Below, piece by piece: positions 18,627-27,982 of a stretch of 64,000 nucleotides of DNA. How positions within the stretch are numbered: the first letter of the stretch is position 1; each line of letters begins with the position of its first letter. Source of the DNA: DATMXS01 sp035561355 (GTDB lineage Bacteria; Acidobacteriota; Terriglobia; Bryobacterales; Bryobacteraceae); NCBI GenBank assembly GCA_035561355.1, contig DATMXS010000095.1:1-64000 (forward strand). The letters run 5' to 3'. Position numbers and translations under genes: made by a program. The notes beneath the pieces were generated by a model that had not been told where the DNA came from, searched no databases, and saw only the letters and a program-made list of their open reading frames with translations.

Positions 18627-19784
18627 ATGCCTGCTGCTGCCACCAACACCGTGCCTGCCGGATGGCGCCGCATCCGTAGCATTCTGCGGGCGGCGCTTGC
18701 CGTAGCAGCTCTGTACGCGCAGATCGCGTCACCGCCCTCGATCATCTCGCCTACCACCATCGTCGCCGCGCTATTCCTGATTTACGCCCTGCTGTCCGCG
18801 GTATGGAAGAAACTCGACGAGCTTCAAAACTCCATTGCCAGCCTGGTTCTCGAAACGGCGTTCTTTGTCGCCTTCGCGGCGTTCGGCGCGGATTGGAATG
18901 GCTGGGTGGGCTCCTCACTGTTCCTTTACCTGATGATTGCCGCCGCGATCGGCCACGACTGGTGGGACGTGATCGTCGTTGCCGGCGCATCGCTCGCGTT
19001 CTTCCTGGTGATCCAGCCGCCGGTGGATCCCGACATGCTCCGCGTGGTATCGGTTGCCGGCATTCTCGCCGCCTCCGTCGGCTATCACAAGCGGCATATC
19101 CAGACACGCGTCGCCGCATCAGGCCGCAGGGAGAAGCAGCTTCGCGCCGAACTCGACACGGTGCGGGAGCTGGAGAGACAGCGAATCGCGGGGGATTTCC
19201 ACGACGGGCCGCTGCAGCATTTCATCGCTCTCCAGGTGCGGCTCGACATCCTCGGGACCCTGCTCAAGCGCGACCGTTCCGCGGCCGAAGAGGACCTCAA
19301 GGAACTGCAGCAGATCTCACGGCAGCAGGTGACCGAAATACGATCTTTCCTCAGGAGCATGAAACCGGTCGAGATGGATGCGAACGATTTGGTGGCCTCC
19401 ACGCGCCGTCTCGTCGAATATTTCCAGAAGGATACCGGCATCAACTCGCGGTTCATGAGCACCGAGCCGACCCTGAACGTGACAACGGAACTCGGGCAGG
19501 AACTCATTCAGATTCTCCGCGAAGCGCTCACGAATGTGCAAAAGCACTCTCGCGCCGAGCGGGTTGTGATTTCGCTGGAGCAGAACGGGCGCGTGCTGGA
19601 ACTCACCGTGGACGATGATGGCGCGGGGTTTGCTTTCAGCGGCTCATTCAACCTGGATGAACTTGACCTGTTGCGGCTCGGCCCGCAAAGCATCAAACGG
19701 CGCGTCCGCAGCATCGGGGGAGAACTCCAGATCGAATCACGCCCGGGCCACGGCGCCGGGCTGAACATCCGCGTGCCTTGCTAA
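18627..19784 (+). CDS. Membrane sensor histidine kinase, HisKA_3 (NarL-partner) type
   Basis: The 385-residue protein has four to six membrane helices (about residues 18-155) with no clear extracytoplasmic sensor, a HisKA_3 dimerisation domain with the phospho-acceptor His in ERQRIAGDFHDG near 180-191, and a HATPase_c domain with NVQKHSR (N box, near 300), DDDGAGF (G1, near 328) and SRPGHGAG (G2, near 370). Such kinases pair with NarL/LuxR-type regulators, but none is adjacent, so it is an orphan here. bshA starts 9 nt after it. An upstream in-frame TTG at 18618 is less likely than this ATG. Confidence 0.88.
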   Translation: MPAAATNTVPAGWRRIRSILRAALAVAALYAQIASPPSIISPTTIVAALFLIYALLSAVWKKLDELQNSIASLVLETAFFVAFAAFGADWNGWVGSSLFLYLMIAAAIGHDWWDVIVVAGASLAFFLVIQPPVDPDMLRVVSVAGILAASVGYHKRHIQTRVAASGRREKQLRAELDTVRELERQRIAGDFHDGPLQHFIALQVRLDILGTLLKRDRSAAEEDLKELQQISRQQVTEIRSFLRSMKPVEMDANDLVASTRRLVEYFQKDTGINSRFMSTEPTLNVTTELGQELIQILREALTNVQKHSRAERVVISLEQNGRVLELTVDDDGAGFAFSGSFNLDELDLLRLGPQSIKRRVRSIGGELQIESRPGHGAGLNIRVPC

Positions 19785-19793
19785 AGTGGGCGT

Positions 19794-20918
19794 GTGAAAG
19801 TCGGGATTACCTGTTATCCCACGTACGGCGGCAGCGGCATCGTCGCGACAGAACTCGGCCTGGAACTGGCCACGCGCGGCCACGAGGTGCACTTCATCTC
19901 GTATGCGAACCCGATCCGCCTGGACCCGGGCATTCCGCGCATCCACTATCACGAGGTGGAAGTCACAAATTATCCGCTGTTCCTATACCCGCCTTATTGC
20001 CTGGCGCTTGCCTCGCGCATGGCCGAAGTAGCGGAGCACCAGCGGCTGGATCTCCTCCACGTTCATTACGCCATCCCGCACTCCATCTCGGCGATGCTCG
20101 CACAACAGATGCTGGCGGCCAAGCGGCGGGTGCCGTTCATCACGACGCTTCACGGCACGGACATCACACTGGTCGGAAGCGACCGCTCGTATCTGCCCAT
20201 CACGAAGTTCTCCATCGAACAATCGGACGGCGTTACCGCCATCAGTGACTACCTGCGCGCCCGCACTGCGGACGTGTTCGGGATCCCGAACCACATCCGC
20301 GTGATCAAGAACTTCGTCAACTGCGAGATGTACCAGCCAGACCCGGTGCGGCGATTGGAGGCCGATCTCGGCCCGCCGGGCGTGAAGCGGCTAATGCACC
20401 TTTCGAACTTCCGTCCTGTGAAGCGTGTGAACGATTGCATCCGCATCCTCGCGGAGGTACTGAAGCAAACGCCCGCGCACCTGCTGATGGTGGGGGACGG
20501 CCCGGACCGTGGCCCGGCGGAGCAGCTTGCCTGGGACCTCGGCATCCAGGACAACGTCACTTTCATGGGCAAACAGAGCCATGTGGAACGGCTGATTCCC
20601 TTGGCGCACGTACTGCTGTTGCCGAGTGAACTGGAGTCGTTCGGCCTGGCGGCACTCGAAGCCATGGCGTGCGGCGTGCCGCCGGTGGCAACCAACGTGG
20701 GCGGCTTGCCGGAACTGGTGAGTCACGGAGTGGACGGATTTCTGGAAGCGCCTGGAGACGTGCCGGCGCACGCGGCGCGCGTCTGCGAACTGCTCACTGA
20801 CCAGGATCTTTATGTGCGCATGGCCGCCGCTGCCCGCCACACAGCGGAGAGCCGCTTCTGCACCTCGATCATCATTCCGCAATATGAAGGCTATTACCGG
20901 GAAGTGGCGAACGTTTGA
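19794..20918 (+). CDS. bshA: N-acetyl-alpha-D-glucosaminyl L-malate synthase (bacillithiol synthesis)
   Basis: The 374-residue GT4 glycosyltransferase begins with the GITCYPTYGGSGIVATELG-type segment that is characteristic of BshA, followed by HVHYAIPH near 84-91, TTLHGTDITLVG near 115-126 and the C-terminal ESFGLAALEAMACGVP motif near 280-295 that binds the nucleotide sugar. BshA joins GlcNAc from UDP-GlcNAc to L-malate, the first step of bacillithiol. bshB and bshC are not in the window. It starts with GTG, 9 nt after the kinase gene. Confidence 0.9.
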   Translation: MKVGITCYPTYGGSGIVATELGLELATRGHEVHFISYANPIRLDPGIPRIHYHEVEVTNYPLFLYPPYCLALASRMAEVAEHQRLDLLHVHYAIPHSISAMLAQQMLAAKRRVPFITTLHGTDITLVGSDRSYLPITKFSIEQSDGVTAISDYLRARTADVFGIPNHIRVIKNFVNCEMYQPDPVRRLEADLGPPGVKRLMHLSNFRPVKRVNDCIRILAEVLKQTPAHLLMVGDGPDRGPAEQLAWDLGIQDNVTFMGKQSHVERLIPLAHVLLLPSELESFGLAALEAMACGVPPVATNVGGLPELVSHGVDGFLEAPGDVPAHAARVCELLTDQDLYVRMAAAARHTAESRFCTSIIIPQYEGYYREVANV

Positions 20919-20931
20919 TCCCTCACAGAGC

Positions 20932-20937
20932 TACAAT
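20932..20937 (+). promoter_or_regulatory. -10 box close to the enolase-superfamily gene start
   Basis: TACAAT ends 10 nt before the ATG at 20948; no Shine-Dalgarno sequence is present. Confidence 0.4.
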
Positions 20938-20947
20938 TTGACTACCC

Positions 20948-22348
20948 ATGATGTCGCGAAGAGAGTTTCTTGCCGCTCCAGCAGTGCTGGCCGCCGCCGT
21001 CCCCGGCAGCGCGATCCGGATTGAAGAAGTCACCTTCGGGTACGAGGATTTCCTTTACCGCACACCAATCAAGTTCGGCGGTAACGTGGTGGACCGCGTA
21101 ACGCTCCTTAACGTCCACTGCACCGTATCCGGGGGCGGCCGTACGGTAAAGGGCTTCGGCTCGATGCCACTGGGCAACGTGTGGTCGTTCCCTTCGAAGA
21201 AACTGACGTACCAGGGAACCCTTGCGGCGATGAAGGCGCTCGCAGAACGCGTTTCGAAGATCACGAATGCATACAAGGAGAACGGCCATCCCTGCGACAT
21301 CAACGTGGCGCTCGAGCCCGCATACCTGAAGGCCGCGGCCGAGGTTTCCAAGGAACTGGCGCTCCCAGAGCCAATCCCGGCGTTGTGCACGCTGGTGACG
21401 GCAAGCCCGTTCGACGCCGCTATCCACGATGCCTACGGCAAGCTCCACGGGCGCAGCTCGTATCGTATGTACGGCCCGGACTTCATGCGGCACGACCTGG
21501 CGCATTACCTGCTGCCGGAGTTCAAGGGCGAGTACCTGGCGAAGTACGTTCTTCCGGATCCCAAACCGCGCATGCCGCTCTACCACCTGGTGGGCGCGCT
21601 CGACCCGATCACGTCCGCGGACGTTCAGCAAAAATTGAACGACGGCTTGCCGCAGACGCTGCCAGAGTGGATCGAGTACAACGGTCTCACGCACCTGAAG
21701 ATCAAGCTCAACGGCGATGACCTCAAGTGGGATGTGGAGCGCGTCGTAGCAGTGGACAGGACCGCAGCCGAGGCCCAGAAGAAGCGCGGCGTCGCGAAGT
21801 GGGTCTATTCGGCGGACTTCAACGAGAAGTGCCCGAACGTGGACTACCTGATCGCCTGGATGCGGCAGGTGAAGGAACAAGTTCCCCAGGGCTTCGCGCG
21901 TCTCCAGTACATCGAGCAGCCCACGGCGCGCGATCTCAAAGCCCACCGTGGGAACGTGATGCACGAGGCGGCGAAGCTGCGGCCCGTGGTCATCGACGAA
22001 TCGCTAACGGATCTGGAAAGCCTGCTGCTGGCGCGCGAGATGGGATACACGGGTGTGGCGCTGAAAGCCTGCAAAGGTCAGACACAGGCGCTCCTGATGG
22101 CCGCGGCGGCGCAAAAATACAAGATGTTTCTCTGCGTGCAGGACCTCACCTGCCCGGGCGCATCGCTGATTCATTCGGCCGGACTCGCGGCCCACGTTCC
22201 GGGGGTAGCGGCCATTGAAGCGAACTCGCGGCAATATGTGCCTGCGGCGAATAAGGGCTGGGAGAAGAAGAAGCCCGGCATCTTCATCGTCAAGGACGGC
22301 ACGATGCGCACGGGTGAACTCAGCGGTCCGGGCCTCAGTGCAGTCTAA
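20948..22348 (+). CDS. Tat-exported enolase-superfamily protein (mandelate racemase/muconate lactonizing type)
   Basis: The 466-residue protein opens with a twin-arginine-type signal (SRREFLAAPAVLAAAVPGS). It then shows the enolase-superfamily barrel: a Lys-x-Lys general base (LKIKLNG near 235-241), three acidic metal ligands in SADFNEK (near 278), IEQP (near 318) and IDESLTD (near 346), and a Lys in ALKACKG near 369. These enzymes abstract the alpha-proton of a carboxylate, typically a sugar acid or dipeptide. The substrate is unknown. It is divergent in style from its neighbours but belongs with the other Tat-exported enzymes here. It ends 3 nt from the convergent phosphate transporter gene. 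Confidence 0.87.
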   Translation: MMSRREFLAAPAVLAAAVPGSAIRIEEVTFGYEDFLYRTPIKFGGNVVDRVTLLNVHCTVSGGGRTVKGFGSMPLGNVWSFPSKKLTYQGTLAAMKALAERVSKITNAYKENGHPCDINVALEPAYLKAAAEVSKELALPEPIPALCTLVTASPFDAAIHDAYGKLHGRSSYRMYGPDFMRHDLAHYLLPEFKGEYLAKYVLPDPKPRMPLYHLVGALDPITSADVQQKLNDGLPQTLPEWIEYNGLTHLKIKLNGDDLKWDVERVVAVDRTAAEAQKKRGVAKWVYSADFNEKCPNVDYLIAWMRQVKEQVPQGFARLQYIEQPTARDLKAHRGNVMHEAAKLRPVVIDESLTDLESLLLAREMGYTGVALKACKGQTQALLMAAAAQKYKMFLCVQDLTCPGASLIHSAGLAAHVPGVAAIEANSRQYVPAANKGWEKKKPGIFIVKDGTMRTGELSGPGLSAV

Positions 22349-22351
22349 GCG

Positions 22352-23365
22352 TTACCCGATCAACGGGCCCGCGAAGATCCAGTAGTAGATCGCTCCCATG
22401 CCGGCTGCGGCAGGGAGCGTCAGGCCCCACGCCCAGACGATCTGGAGCGTGACGTTCCACTTCACCGCGGCAAAGCGCTTCGCGGCGCCCACGCCGGATA
22501 TGGCGCCCGTGATGACGTGAGTGGTCGAGACTGGAACGCCGAAATGCGTAGCCGCGAAGATGCTGATGGCGCTAGCAGATTCCGCACAGACGCCGTCGAT
22601 CGGCCGCAGCTTCACAATGCGCTGGCCCATCGTCCTGACAATTCGCCACCCTCCCATCAATGTCCCCAGGCCGATTGCGGTGTGGGCGGCGAGCACCACC
22701 CAAAGCGGGATGTGGAAAGTCGTAATGTAGCCGCCCGCAAACAACAGGCTGGCGATGATGCCCATCGTCTTCTGCGCATCATTTCCACCGTGACCGAGGC
22801 TGTACATTGCCGCCGAAATGACCTGCCCGCGACGGGACCAAGTGTTCACCGCTGTCGGGGAGAACTTCATCCAGTGGATGAGGTACGACGCTAGTGAGAT
22901 GAAGATGAGGCCGAGCACGAGGCCGATCACCGGCGCCAGAACGATAAATATGATCGTCTTAATCCAACCGCTCGGGATGATGACTCCGAAGCCGGCCTTC
23001 GCGATAGCAGCCCCCGCGTAGCCACCAATCAACGCGTGCGAGGAACTCGTCGGAAGGCCGAGATACCACGTAAACAGGTTCCATGAGATCGCGCCGAGAA
23101 GGCCCGCGAGAACGACGCCTTGCGTGACGACGTTCACGTCCACCATGCCAACGCCGATGGTCTTCGCCACCGAGGTTCCGAAGATCAGGAACGCGATGAA
23201 GTTGAAGAAGGCCGCCCAAGCGACGGCCTGGCGCGGGGTGAGTACACGCGTAGACACGATCGTCGCAATCGAGTTCGCGGCGTCATGAACGCCGTTCGTG
23301 AAGTCGAAAGCGAGTGCTACGAAGATGATGGCGGCCGTTAGGAGCAGGCCTGTACTGAAGTCCAT
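22352..23365 (-). CDS. Inorganic phosphate transporter, PiT family
   Basis: The 337-residue membrane protein shows both PiT signatures: GVHDAANSIAT near residues 26-36 and the inverted-repeat copy GHGGNDAQK near 193-201. About ten membrane helices are predicted by eye. It imports phosphate as a metal-phosphate complex with protons. No phoU-like (DUF47) gene is adjacent in the window, although these often pair. It ends 3 nt from the convergent enolase-superfamily gene. Confidence 0.93.
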   Translation of the reverse strand: MDFSTGLLLTAAIIFVALAFDFTNGVHDAANSIATIVSTRVLTPRQAVAWAAFFNFIAFLIFGTSVAKTIGVGMVDVNVVTQGVVLAGLLGAISWNLFTWYLGLPTSSSHALIGGYAGAAIAKAGFGVIIPSGWIKTIIFIVLAPVIGLVLGLIFISLASYLIHWMKFSPTAVNTWSRRGQVISAAMYSLGHGGNDAQKTMGIIASLLFAGGYITTFHIPLWVVLAAHTAIGLGTLMGGWRIVRTMGQRIVKLRPIDGVCAESASAISIFAATHFGVPVSTTHVITGAISGVGAAKRFAAVKWNVTLQIVWAWGLTLPAAAGMGAIYYWIFAGPLIG

Positions 23366-23451
23366 AGTGCGATGCCCTGGGCCCGCCCCCGCCGGAGAAC
23401 CGCCGGGGGCGAATCGGGAGGGGAACGTCTATTTCAGCACATCATGGCCGG

Positions 23452-25197
23452 TTACCGCGAGCCAGCTAACAAGCGGCGCAAGGCGGCGCCCCCGCCAATG
23501 CGCTGGATGCCGGGCACAAAGAGGTCACGCGTGAAATCGGCATCCGAGCCTGCGAAGCTCGCCGGAGGAGTCTTGAGCTTCAGCGGCATGGGCGCGACAG
23601 CCGCCGCCGCTGCGCACCAGACGGCCGCCTTCCCGCTACAGACGAGCTCGGTGTCGGGAGAGTTCATGAATTTGAGAGCGGTCAGGATGTCCTGAACCCG
23701 GTTCGCATCGTCGCTGCGGTTGAACGTCAGGAAGAACTTGTGCGAACGGTCGCGCGGGGCAACGGCGGCGCCGGTTTGGAAGGCATCGATTGCAAATCCA
23801 GGCCGCCCCGTGACGCTTGCGGCATCCGGGGATTTCAAGGCGGCGGCAGCGCCATCGGGGTGAACCAGTAGTACCGGCCGCCCACTGCCCGCTATGCGCA
23901 CTGCCGCGACACGATCGCCTTTCCCCGGGCGTGTAAGGATGCGGCGATCGCCTTCAGACTGATGGGCTACTTCCTGCGGCCATTCGACCGCGAGGACGAC
24001 GCGCAGGCGTTCGCGAAGGACATTCAGATCCGTGGTCTGCTCGAACTTGCGTTGCGCGATCGACTTCCACAGCTTGAACACGCCGTCGAAATCGAGCGCG
24101 CCGGGAGGCAGCGTCCGGCCGTGCAGCGCGAGCATGTCCTGGAGCCTTTCGAGGCGGATAGCGCGCTCGCTGAACGCAGCGGCATCGGTGTTGCCGAGCA
24201 CGTGCTTTCCGAAGAAGCGGTAAACGGCCTCCCGGCTCTGCTGGTTGTAGTTGTGCTCTGCGTCGATCTGAATGGTCTCAACGTTTTCCGGTTTGCCGTA
24301 AAGCTCGTAGATGTGGCGGAGGGCGGGGAACTCCTCCTTAGGCGTATTGCGGGTCCAGTCGCCGGTGGCCGAAACCATCAGCAGCGGGCGTGGCGCCATC
24401 ATTGCGCCGATCTCGATGTTGTTCGCATCCACGCGCAGGCTCGGAGCGTTCTCGCATGGCGATCCGCCCTGCATGATCCCTGAGATCATGTTGACGGGAG
24501 CGGCCCACTGGATGCGGTCATCCACGGCGTAGGCGAGAAACGTCTGCGTTCCGCCACCGGAAGCGCCGGTCATCGCGATGCGTTTGGGATCCACTTCGGG
24601 CAGGGACTGGAGGAAGTCAATGGCGCGGATAGAATTCCAAAGCTGCAACTGAAGCGGGCCGAAGCTCCAAAGCTGCTCTTCCGGCGTTGCGCCGAACGGG
24701 TGCGGCGTCTGCACGGTGTCGTTCCACCCGACCATGTCCCAGGCGAAGACGACGTAGCCCTGCCGCGCGAGGTTGATGCAGCGCGCGGGGATGGAACCCT
24801 CGTGCGTGTGCTCGAGACGGCCGTAAACCCAATGGCCGTGGGGCGTCGCCACCGCGGGCAATCCGCGGCGGTTCGTGACCGGGCGGTAGAGGTTGCCGCC
24901 GAGCCAATAACCGGGCAGCGTTTCGATCAGGACCTTCTCGATTGTGTAATCGGACTGCGTGATCTTGCCGAAGACCTGCGGGTTGAGCGGTGTCTTGTCC
25001 GGCATCGGCAGCAACCCGGCTGCGGCGAGGACTTGAAGCCGCAACTGCTTCTTGCGGGCTTCCCATTGCTCGAGCGTCTTGTACTCGGGCATGGCGAAGT
25101 GCGAATCGGTGTTCGGCGTGTACGTGTTCCGGCGGTCTTCGGCAGGCGCCTGACCGTACAGCGATGCAGCGACGAGAATGGCGAGAAGGCTTTTCAT
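23452..25197 (-). CDS. Secreted alpha/beta hydrolase, acetyl-xylan-esterase/S9-like
   Basis: The 581-residue protein has a signal peptide (residues 1-17, cleavage near YGQA) and an alpha/beta-hydrolase core. The nucleophile elbow is GASGGG near residues 210-215, an oxyanion-type HGHW segment is near 124, and DAEHNYN near 312 supplies a likely His of the triad. Similar proteins in Acidobacteria and Planctomycetes are annotated as acetylxylan esterases or prolyl-oligopeptidase-like. The C-terminal third has weaker similarity. I chose the ATG at 25197 because GAGG precedes it and the signal peptide begins there. Confidence 0.82.
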   Translation of the reverse strand: MKSLLAILVAASLYGQAPAEDRRNTYTPNTDSHFAMPEYKTLEQWEARKKQLRLQVLAAAGLLPMPDKTPLNPQVFGKITQSDYTIEKVLIETLPGYWLGGNLYRPVTNRRGLPAVATPHGHWVYGRLEHTHEGSIPARCINLARQGYVVFAWDMVGWNDTVQTPHPFGATPEEQLWSFGPLQLQLWNSIRAIDFLQSLPEVDPKRIAMTGASGGGTQTFLAYAVDDRIQWAAPVNMISGIMQGGSPCENAPSLRVDANNIEIGAMMAPRPLLMVSATGDWTRNTPKEEFPALRHIYELYGKPENVETIQIDAEHNYNQQSREAVYRFFGKHVLGNTDAAAFSERAIRLERLQDMLALHGRTLPPGALDFDGVFKLWKSIAQRKFEQTTDLNVLRERLRVVLAVEWPQEVAHQSEGDRRILTRPGKGDRVAAVRIAGSGRPVLLVHPDGAAAALKSPDAASVTGRPGFAIDAFQTGAAVAPRDRSHKFFLTFNRSDDANRVQDILTALKFMNSPDTELVCSGKAAVWCAAAAAVAPMPLKLKTPPASFAGSDADFTRDLFVPGIQRIGGGAALRRLLAGSR

Positions 25198-25260
25198 ATG
25201 GTCCCTCGAAGGATCGTACACCAGGAGGGCAGCGCATGCGAACTGCCCCAGTCGACGAGC

Positions 25261-25306
25261 GAATCAACGCAGAGGCGCAGAGACGCAAACAGAAAGCAGA
25301 AAGACG
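25261..25306. repeat. Low-complexity GCGCAGAG-type repeat
   Basis: The gap between the esterase gene and sppA holds tandem near-copies of an 8-nt unit (CGCAGAG, GCGCAGAG, ACGCA) followed by purine-rich AGAAAGCAGAAAG. The arms of the pnp terminator (4090-4140) carry the same unit. This looks like a dispersed repeat family. The rest of the 166-nt gap shows nothing else. Confidence 0.45.
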
Positions 25307-25363
25307 GGATTGATCCTTGCCCGTGCCTGCTGTTTCGCTATTCGTAAACGCATGCTAACCGCA

Positions 25364-27100
25364 CTAGCGCATTTCGATCGTAAACGGCATGGCGGTGAAC
25401 ACGGCTCCGCGCGCCCAGCCCGTGGTCGAGAGCCGCCGCAGCGGGCCTATGATTCCGGAGAGTGATTCATTTACGTTGGCGAGTGGATCCCGCTTCGCCA
25501 TCATGCGCTCGAAGATCGTCTGCCGGGGCGGATAGCTGACCAACCGTACCAGTTCGTCCTTCGGGATGCCGCTCTTTTGCTTCACGATCTCGACCGCACG
25601 ATCGATCCCGCCGAGTTCATCTATCAGCCCGTTGCGGCGGGCAGCCGACCCGATCCACACGCGCCCTTGCGCAAGGCCTTCCACCTCATTGACGGGGCGC
25701 TTGCGGCCGTGCGCGACGCGGGAAAGGAACGTACTGTAGGTGGCCTGCACCATGGTCTGAAGCTTCTGGCGCCCGGCGTCCGTGAGCGGGGCGTAGTCGG
25801 AATCGAGCGCGGCGAACTGGCCGCGCGCCAGGATTTCCTTTGAAACGCCCAGCTTGTTGTAAAGGCCCCTCAAGTTCACCTTCCCGTAGAACACGCCGAT
25901 GGAGCCCGTCACCGTGCCGGGATACGCGAGCACGGGATCGCCGGTCATTGCCAGGTAGTAACCGCCGGAGGCGGCCGTGTCCGACATCGAGACCACCAGT
26001 GGTTTCTTCTTGCTGGCGAGCGACATCTCCCGCCAGATCTCGTCGGACGCGAAGCTGTCGCCGCCGGGCGAATCGACCCGTACAATGATGCCGCGGATCG
26101 CCCGGTCATCAGCGGCGCGCCGCAGCAGCGTGCGCATCTCGGCCGCCGTCAACATGCCGCTGTCGCCGAACGGGCTGTCGCCACCGCTGCGCACGATGGA
26201 GCCTTCAGCCGCCACGAGCGCGATGCGCGACTTGGGCCTCAGTCCTGCGGACTCGGACGACACGTTCAGATAATCCGTGTGGGCCAGCTTGTGCAGTTCC
26301 TTCTCTTTCAGCCGGCTCTTGAGCTGATTGAACATCCCGTCCTGATACTCGAGGCTGTCCACCAGTCCGGCAGCCTTCGCCTGCCCGGACAGGAACGGTC
26401 CCTGGTCGAGCAGCGCCCTGACCTCCTCCGGGCTCTTCTTTCGCGCTTTGCCGATGACCGACACGAGTTGGCTATAGACCTCGTCCAGCACGGCGTTCAG
26501 CGACTCGCGGGATTCCGGGCTCGGCTCGGTGCGCGTGAACATCTCCGGAGCATCCTTGTACTTCCCCGCATGCTCCATCTCGACTTGCACACCGATCTTG
26601 TCGAGCCCGGCCTTCAGGTACATCAGTTCGAACCGGAGCCCCTTCATGTCGAGGGCGTCTTCCGGGGCCATGAAGATCTTATCCGCCGCTGAGGCGACGT
26701 AGTAATCCCGCGTCCGGGGGTATGAGAGCCAGGCGTACAGAGGCTTGCCGGAGCGCTTGAACGCCTCAAGATTGCTTCTCAGCTCCTCGCACTTGCCCCA
26801 TCCTGCCGCAACGCCGTCGGGCGCCACGATAACTGCCCGGATCCTGGGATCGGCCGCTGCCTTCCGGAGCATCTCCCAGTAGTCCCTCACCGTAGCGCGC
26901 GGCGGGCCGTCAAGAAACGGCACCGGAATGCTGACCGGGGGACGCTCTGGGATATCTCCCTCTATTTTGAGGACGAGCACCGAATCATCGGGAATTCCAG
27001 GCGGCCGTGTGGCCAGGCGAACAAACGCGAACAGCACGACTACCGAGGCAAGCCCGAGGAAGACAAAGCCGACCAGGATACCGAGCAGAAATTTCTTCAT
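25364..27100 (-). CDS. sppA: Signal peptide peptidase SppA (long form)
   Basis: The 578-residue protein has one N-terminal membrane helix (about 6-28) and two tandem S49 domains. The catalytic Ser lies in DTAASGGYYLA near residue 378 in the second domain and the general-base Lys in HAGKYKDA near residue 180 in the first, matching the 67-kDa E. coli-type SppA, where the Ser-Lys dyad is built across the two halves. SPGGDSFASDE near 342 is also conserved. It cleaves leftover signal peptides in the membrane. It is the last gene of a minus-strand run with two TIM-barrel genes upstream. Confidence 0.94.
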   Translation of the reverse strand: MKKFLLGILVGFVFLGLASVVVLFAFVRLATRPPGIPDDSVLVLKIEGDIPERPPVSIPVPFLDGPPRATVRDYWEMLRKAAADPRIRAVIVAPDGVAAGWGKCEELRSNLEAFKRSGKPLYAWLSYPRTRDYYVASAADKIFMAPEDALDMKGLRFELMYLKAGLDKIGVQVEMEHAGKYKDAPEMFTRTEPSPESRESLNAVLDEVYSQLVSVIGKARKKSPEEVRALLDQGPFLSGQAKAAGLVDSLEYQDGMFNQLKSRLKEKELHKLAHTDYLNVSSESAGLRPKSRIALVAAEGSIVRSGGDSPFGDSGMLTAAEMRTLLRRAADDRAIRGIIVRVDSPGGDSFASDEIWREMSLASKKKPLVVSMSDTAASGGYYLAMTGDPVLAYPGTVTGSIGVFYGKVNLRGLYNKLGVSKEILARGQFAALDSDYAPLTDAGRQKLQTMVQATYSTFLSRVAHGRKRPVNEVEGLAQGRVWIGSAARRNGLIDELGGIDRAVEIVKQKSGIPKDELVRLVSYPPRQTIFERMMAKRDPLANVNESLSGIIGPLRRLSTTGWARGAVFTAMPFTIEMR

Positions 27101-27110
27101 GGCTCACCGC

Positions 27111-27968
27111 TCACGCGTTTGTGAGGATCAGGTCAACGCGCCGGCTCACTTCTTTGAGATACGCTTCGTCGCCACCGGGCAACTCCACCGTGGCGCTGCC
27201 CTTGTAGCCGATCTCCGCGATGGCCTTGTAAACCTCCGGCCAATCGATTGCACCTTCGCGAAGTGCGGTGAAATGGGCAGTGCTCTTCTCGAACTTGAAG
27301 TCCTTGAAGTGCAGTTTGACGATTCGCTTGCCAAGGGTGCGGATCCAATCCTGCGGATATCCGAACAGGACTACGTTGCCGACGTCGAAATACGCGCGGA
27401 CCCAGGGGCTCTTGAATTCGTCAACGTAGCGAGCCATTTCGAGCGGGCTCAGCAGGAACTTGTTCCAGACGTTCTCGATGCCGATGACAACCTTCAGCTT
27501 CTGTGCGAGGGGGATGAGCTTGCGGACGTTGGCCTGTGAACGCGTCCAGGCATCCTGGTACCTGGTCTCCGGATTCACGACCGCGGGAACGAGCAGAACG
27601 GTGTCGGCGCCCCAGAAATTCGCATTCTTCAGGCTGGTCTCCATGCCCTTCATGCTCTGGGCGATGGCGGCGGGGTCTGTCGAGGAAAGGGGGTACTTCC
27701 AATGCGCCTGGTTCATCACGGAGTGGATCCGGATGCCGGTGGCCTCGGCGGCCTTCTTGATCTCCTCGGCAACCGACGGGTTCTCCTCGGTGGCGCACTC
27801 CATCTGCTCGAAGCCTGTGTCGCGGGCCAGTTTGAATTTATCGGCCCAACTCAGGTTGCGGGGCAGCATGCCCGCGTAGACAGCCTTCTGGATGGGAAGG
27901 CGCGTTCCGGCGGCAGCGGCGCTTACGGGGAGCGCGGCCGCTGTGGCCAGGAATATGCGGCGATTCAT
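27111..27968 (-). CDS. Sugar phosphate isomerase/epimerase (TIM barrel) with Tat-like signal
   Basis: The 285-residue protein begins with NRRIFLATAAALPVSAAAAG, a likely twin-arginine signal, and folds as an AP-endonuclease-2-type TIM barrel. Metal-site candidates are Glu in QMECATEENP near 55, Glu in IGIENVWNK near 162, Asp/His in YFDVGNV near 192 and HFKDFKFE near 220, and Glu in TVELPGGDE near 264. It probably isomerises a sugar or hydroxypyruvate-like substrate. It starts 14 nt downstream of the next TIM-barrel gene and ends 10 nt before sppA, so the three are likely one transcript. Confidence 0.85.
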   Translation of the reverse strand: MNRRIFLATAAALPVSAAAAGTRLPIQKAVYAGMLPRNLSWADKFKLARDTGFEQMECATEENPSVAEEIKKAAEATGIRIHSVMNQAHWKYPLSSTDPAAIAQSMKGMETSLKNANFWGADTVLLVPAVVNPETRYQDAWTRSQANVRKLIPLAQKLKVVIGIENVWNKFLLSPLEMARYVDEFKSPWVRAYFDVGNVVLFGYPQDWIRTLGKRIVKLHFKDFKFEKSTAHFTALREGAIDWPEVYKAIAEIGYKGSATVELPGGDEAYLKEVSRRVDLILTNA

Positions 27969-27982
27969 TGTTCTATTCTCCT

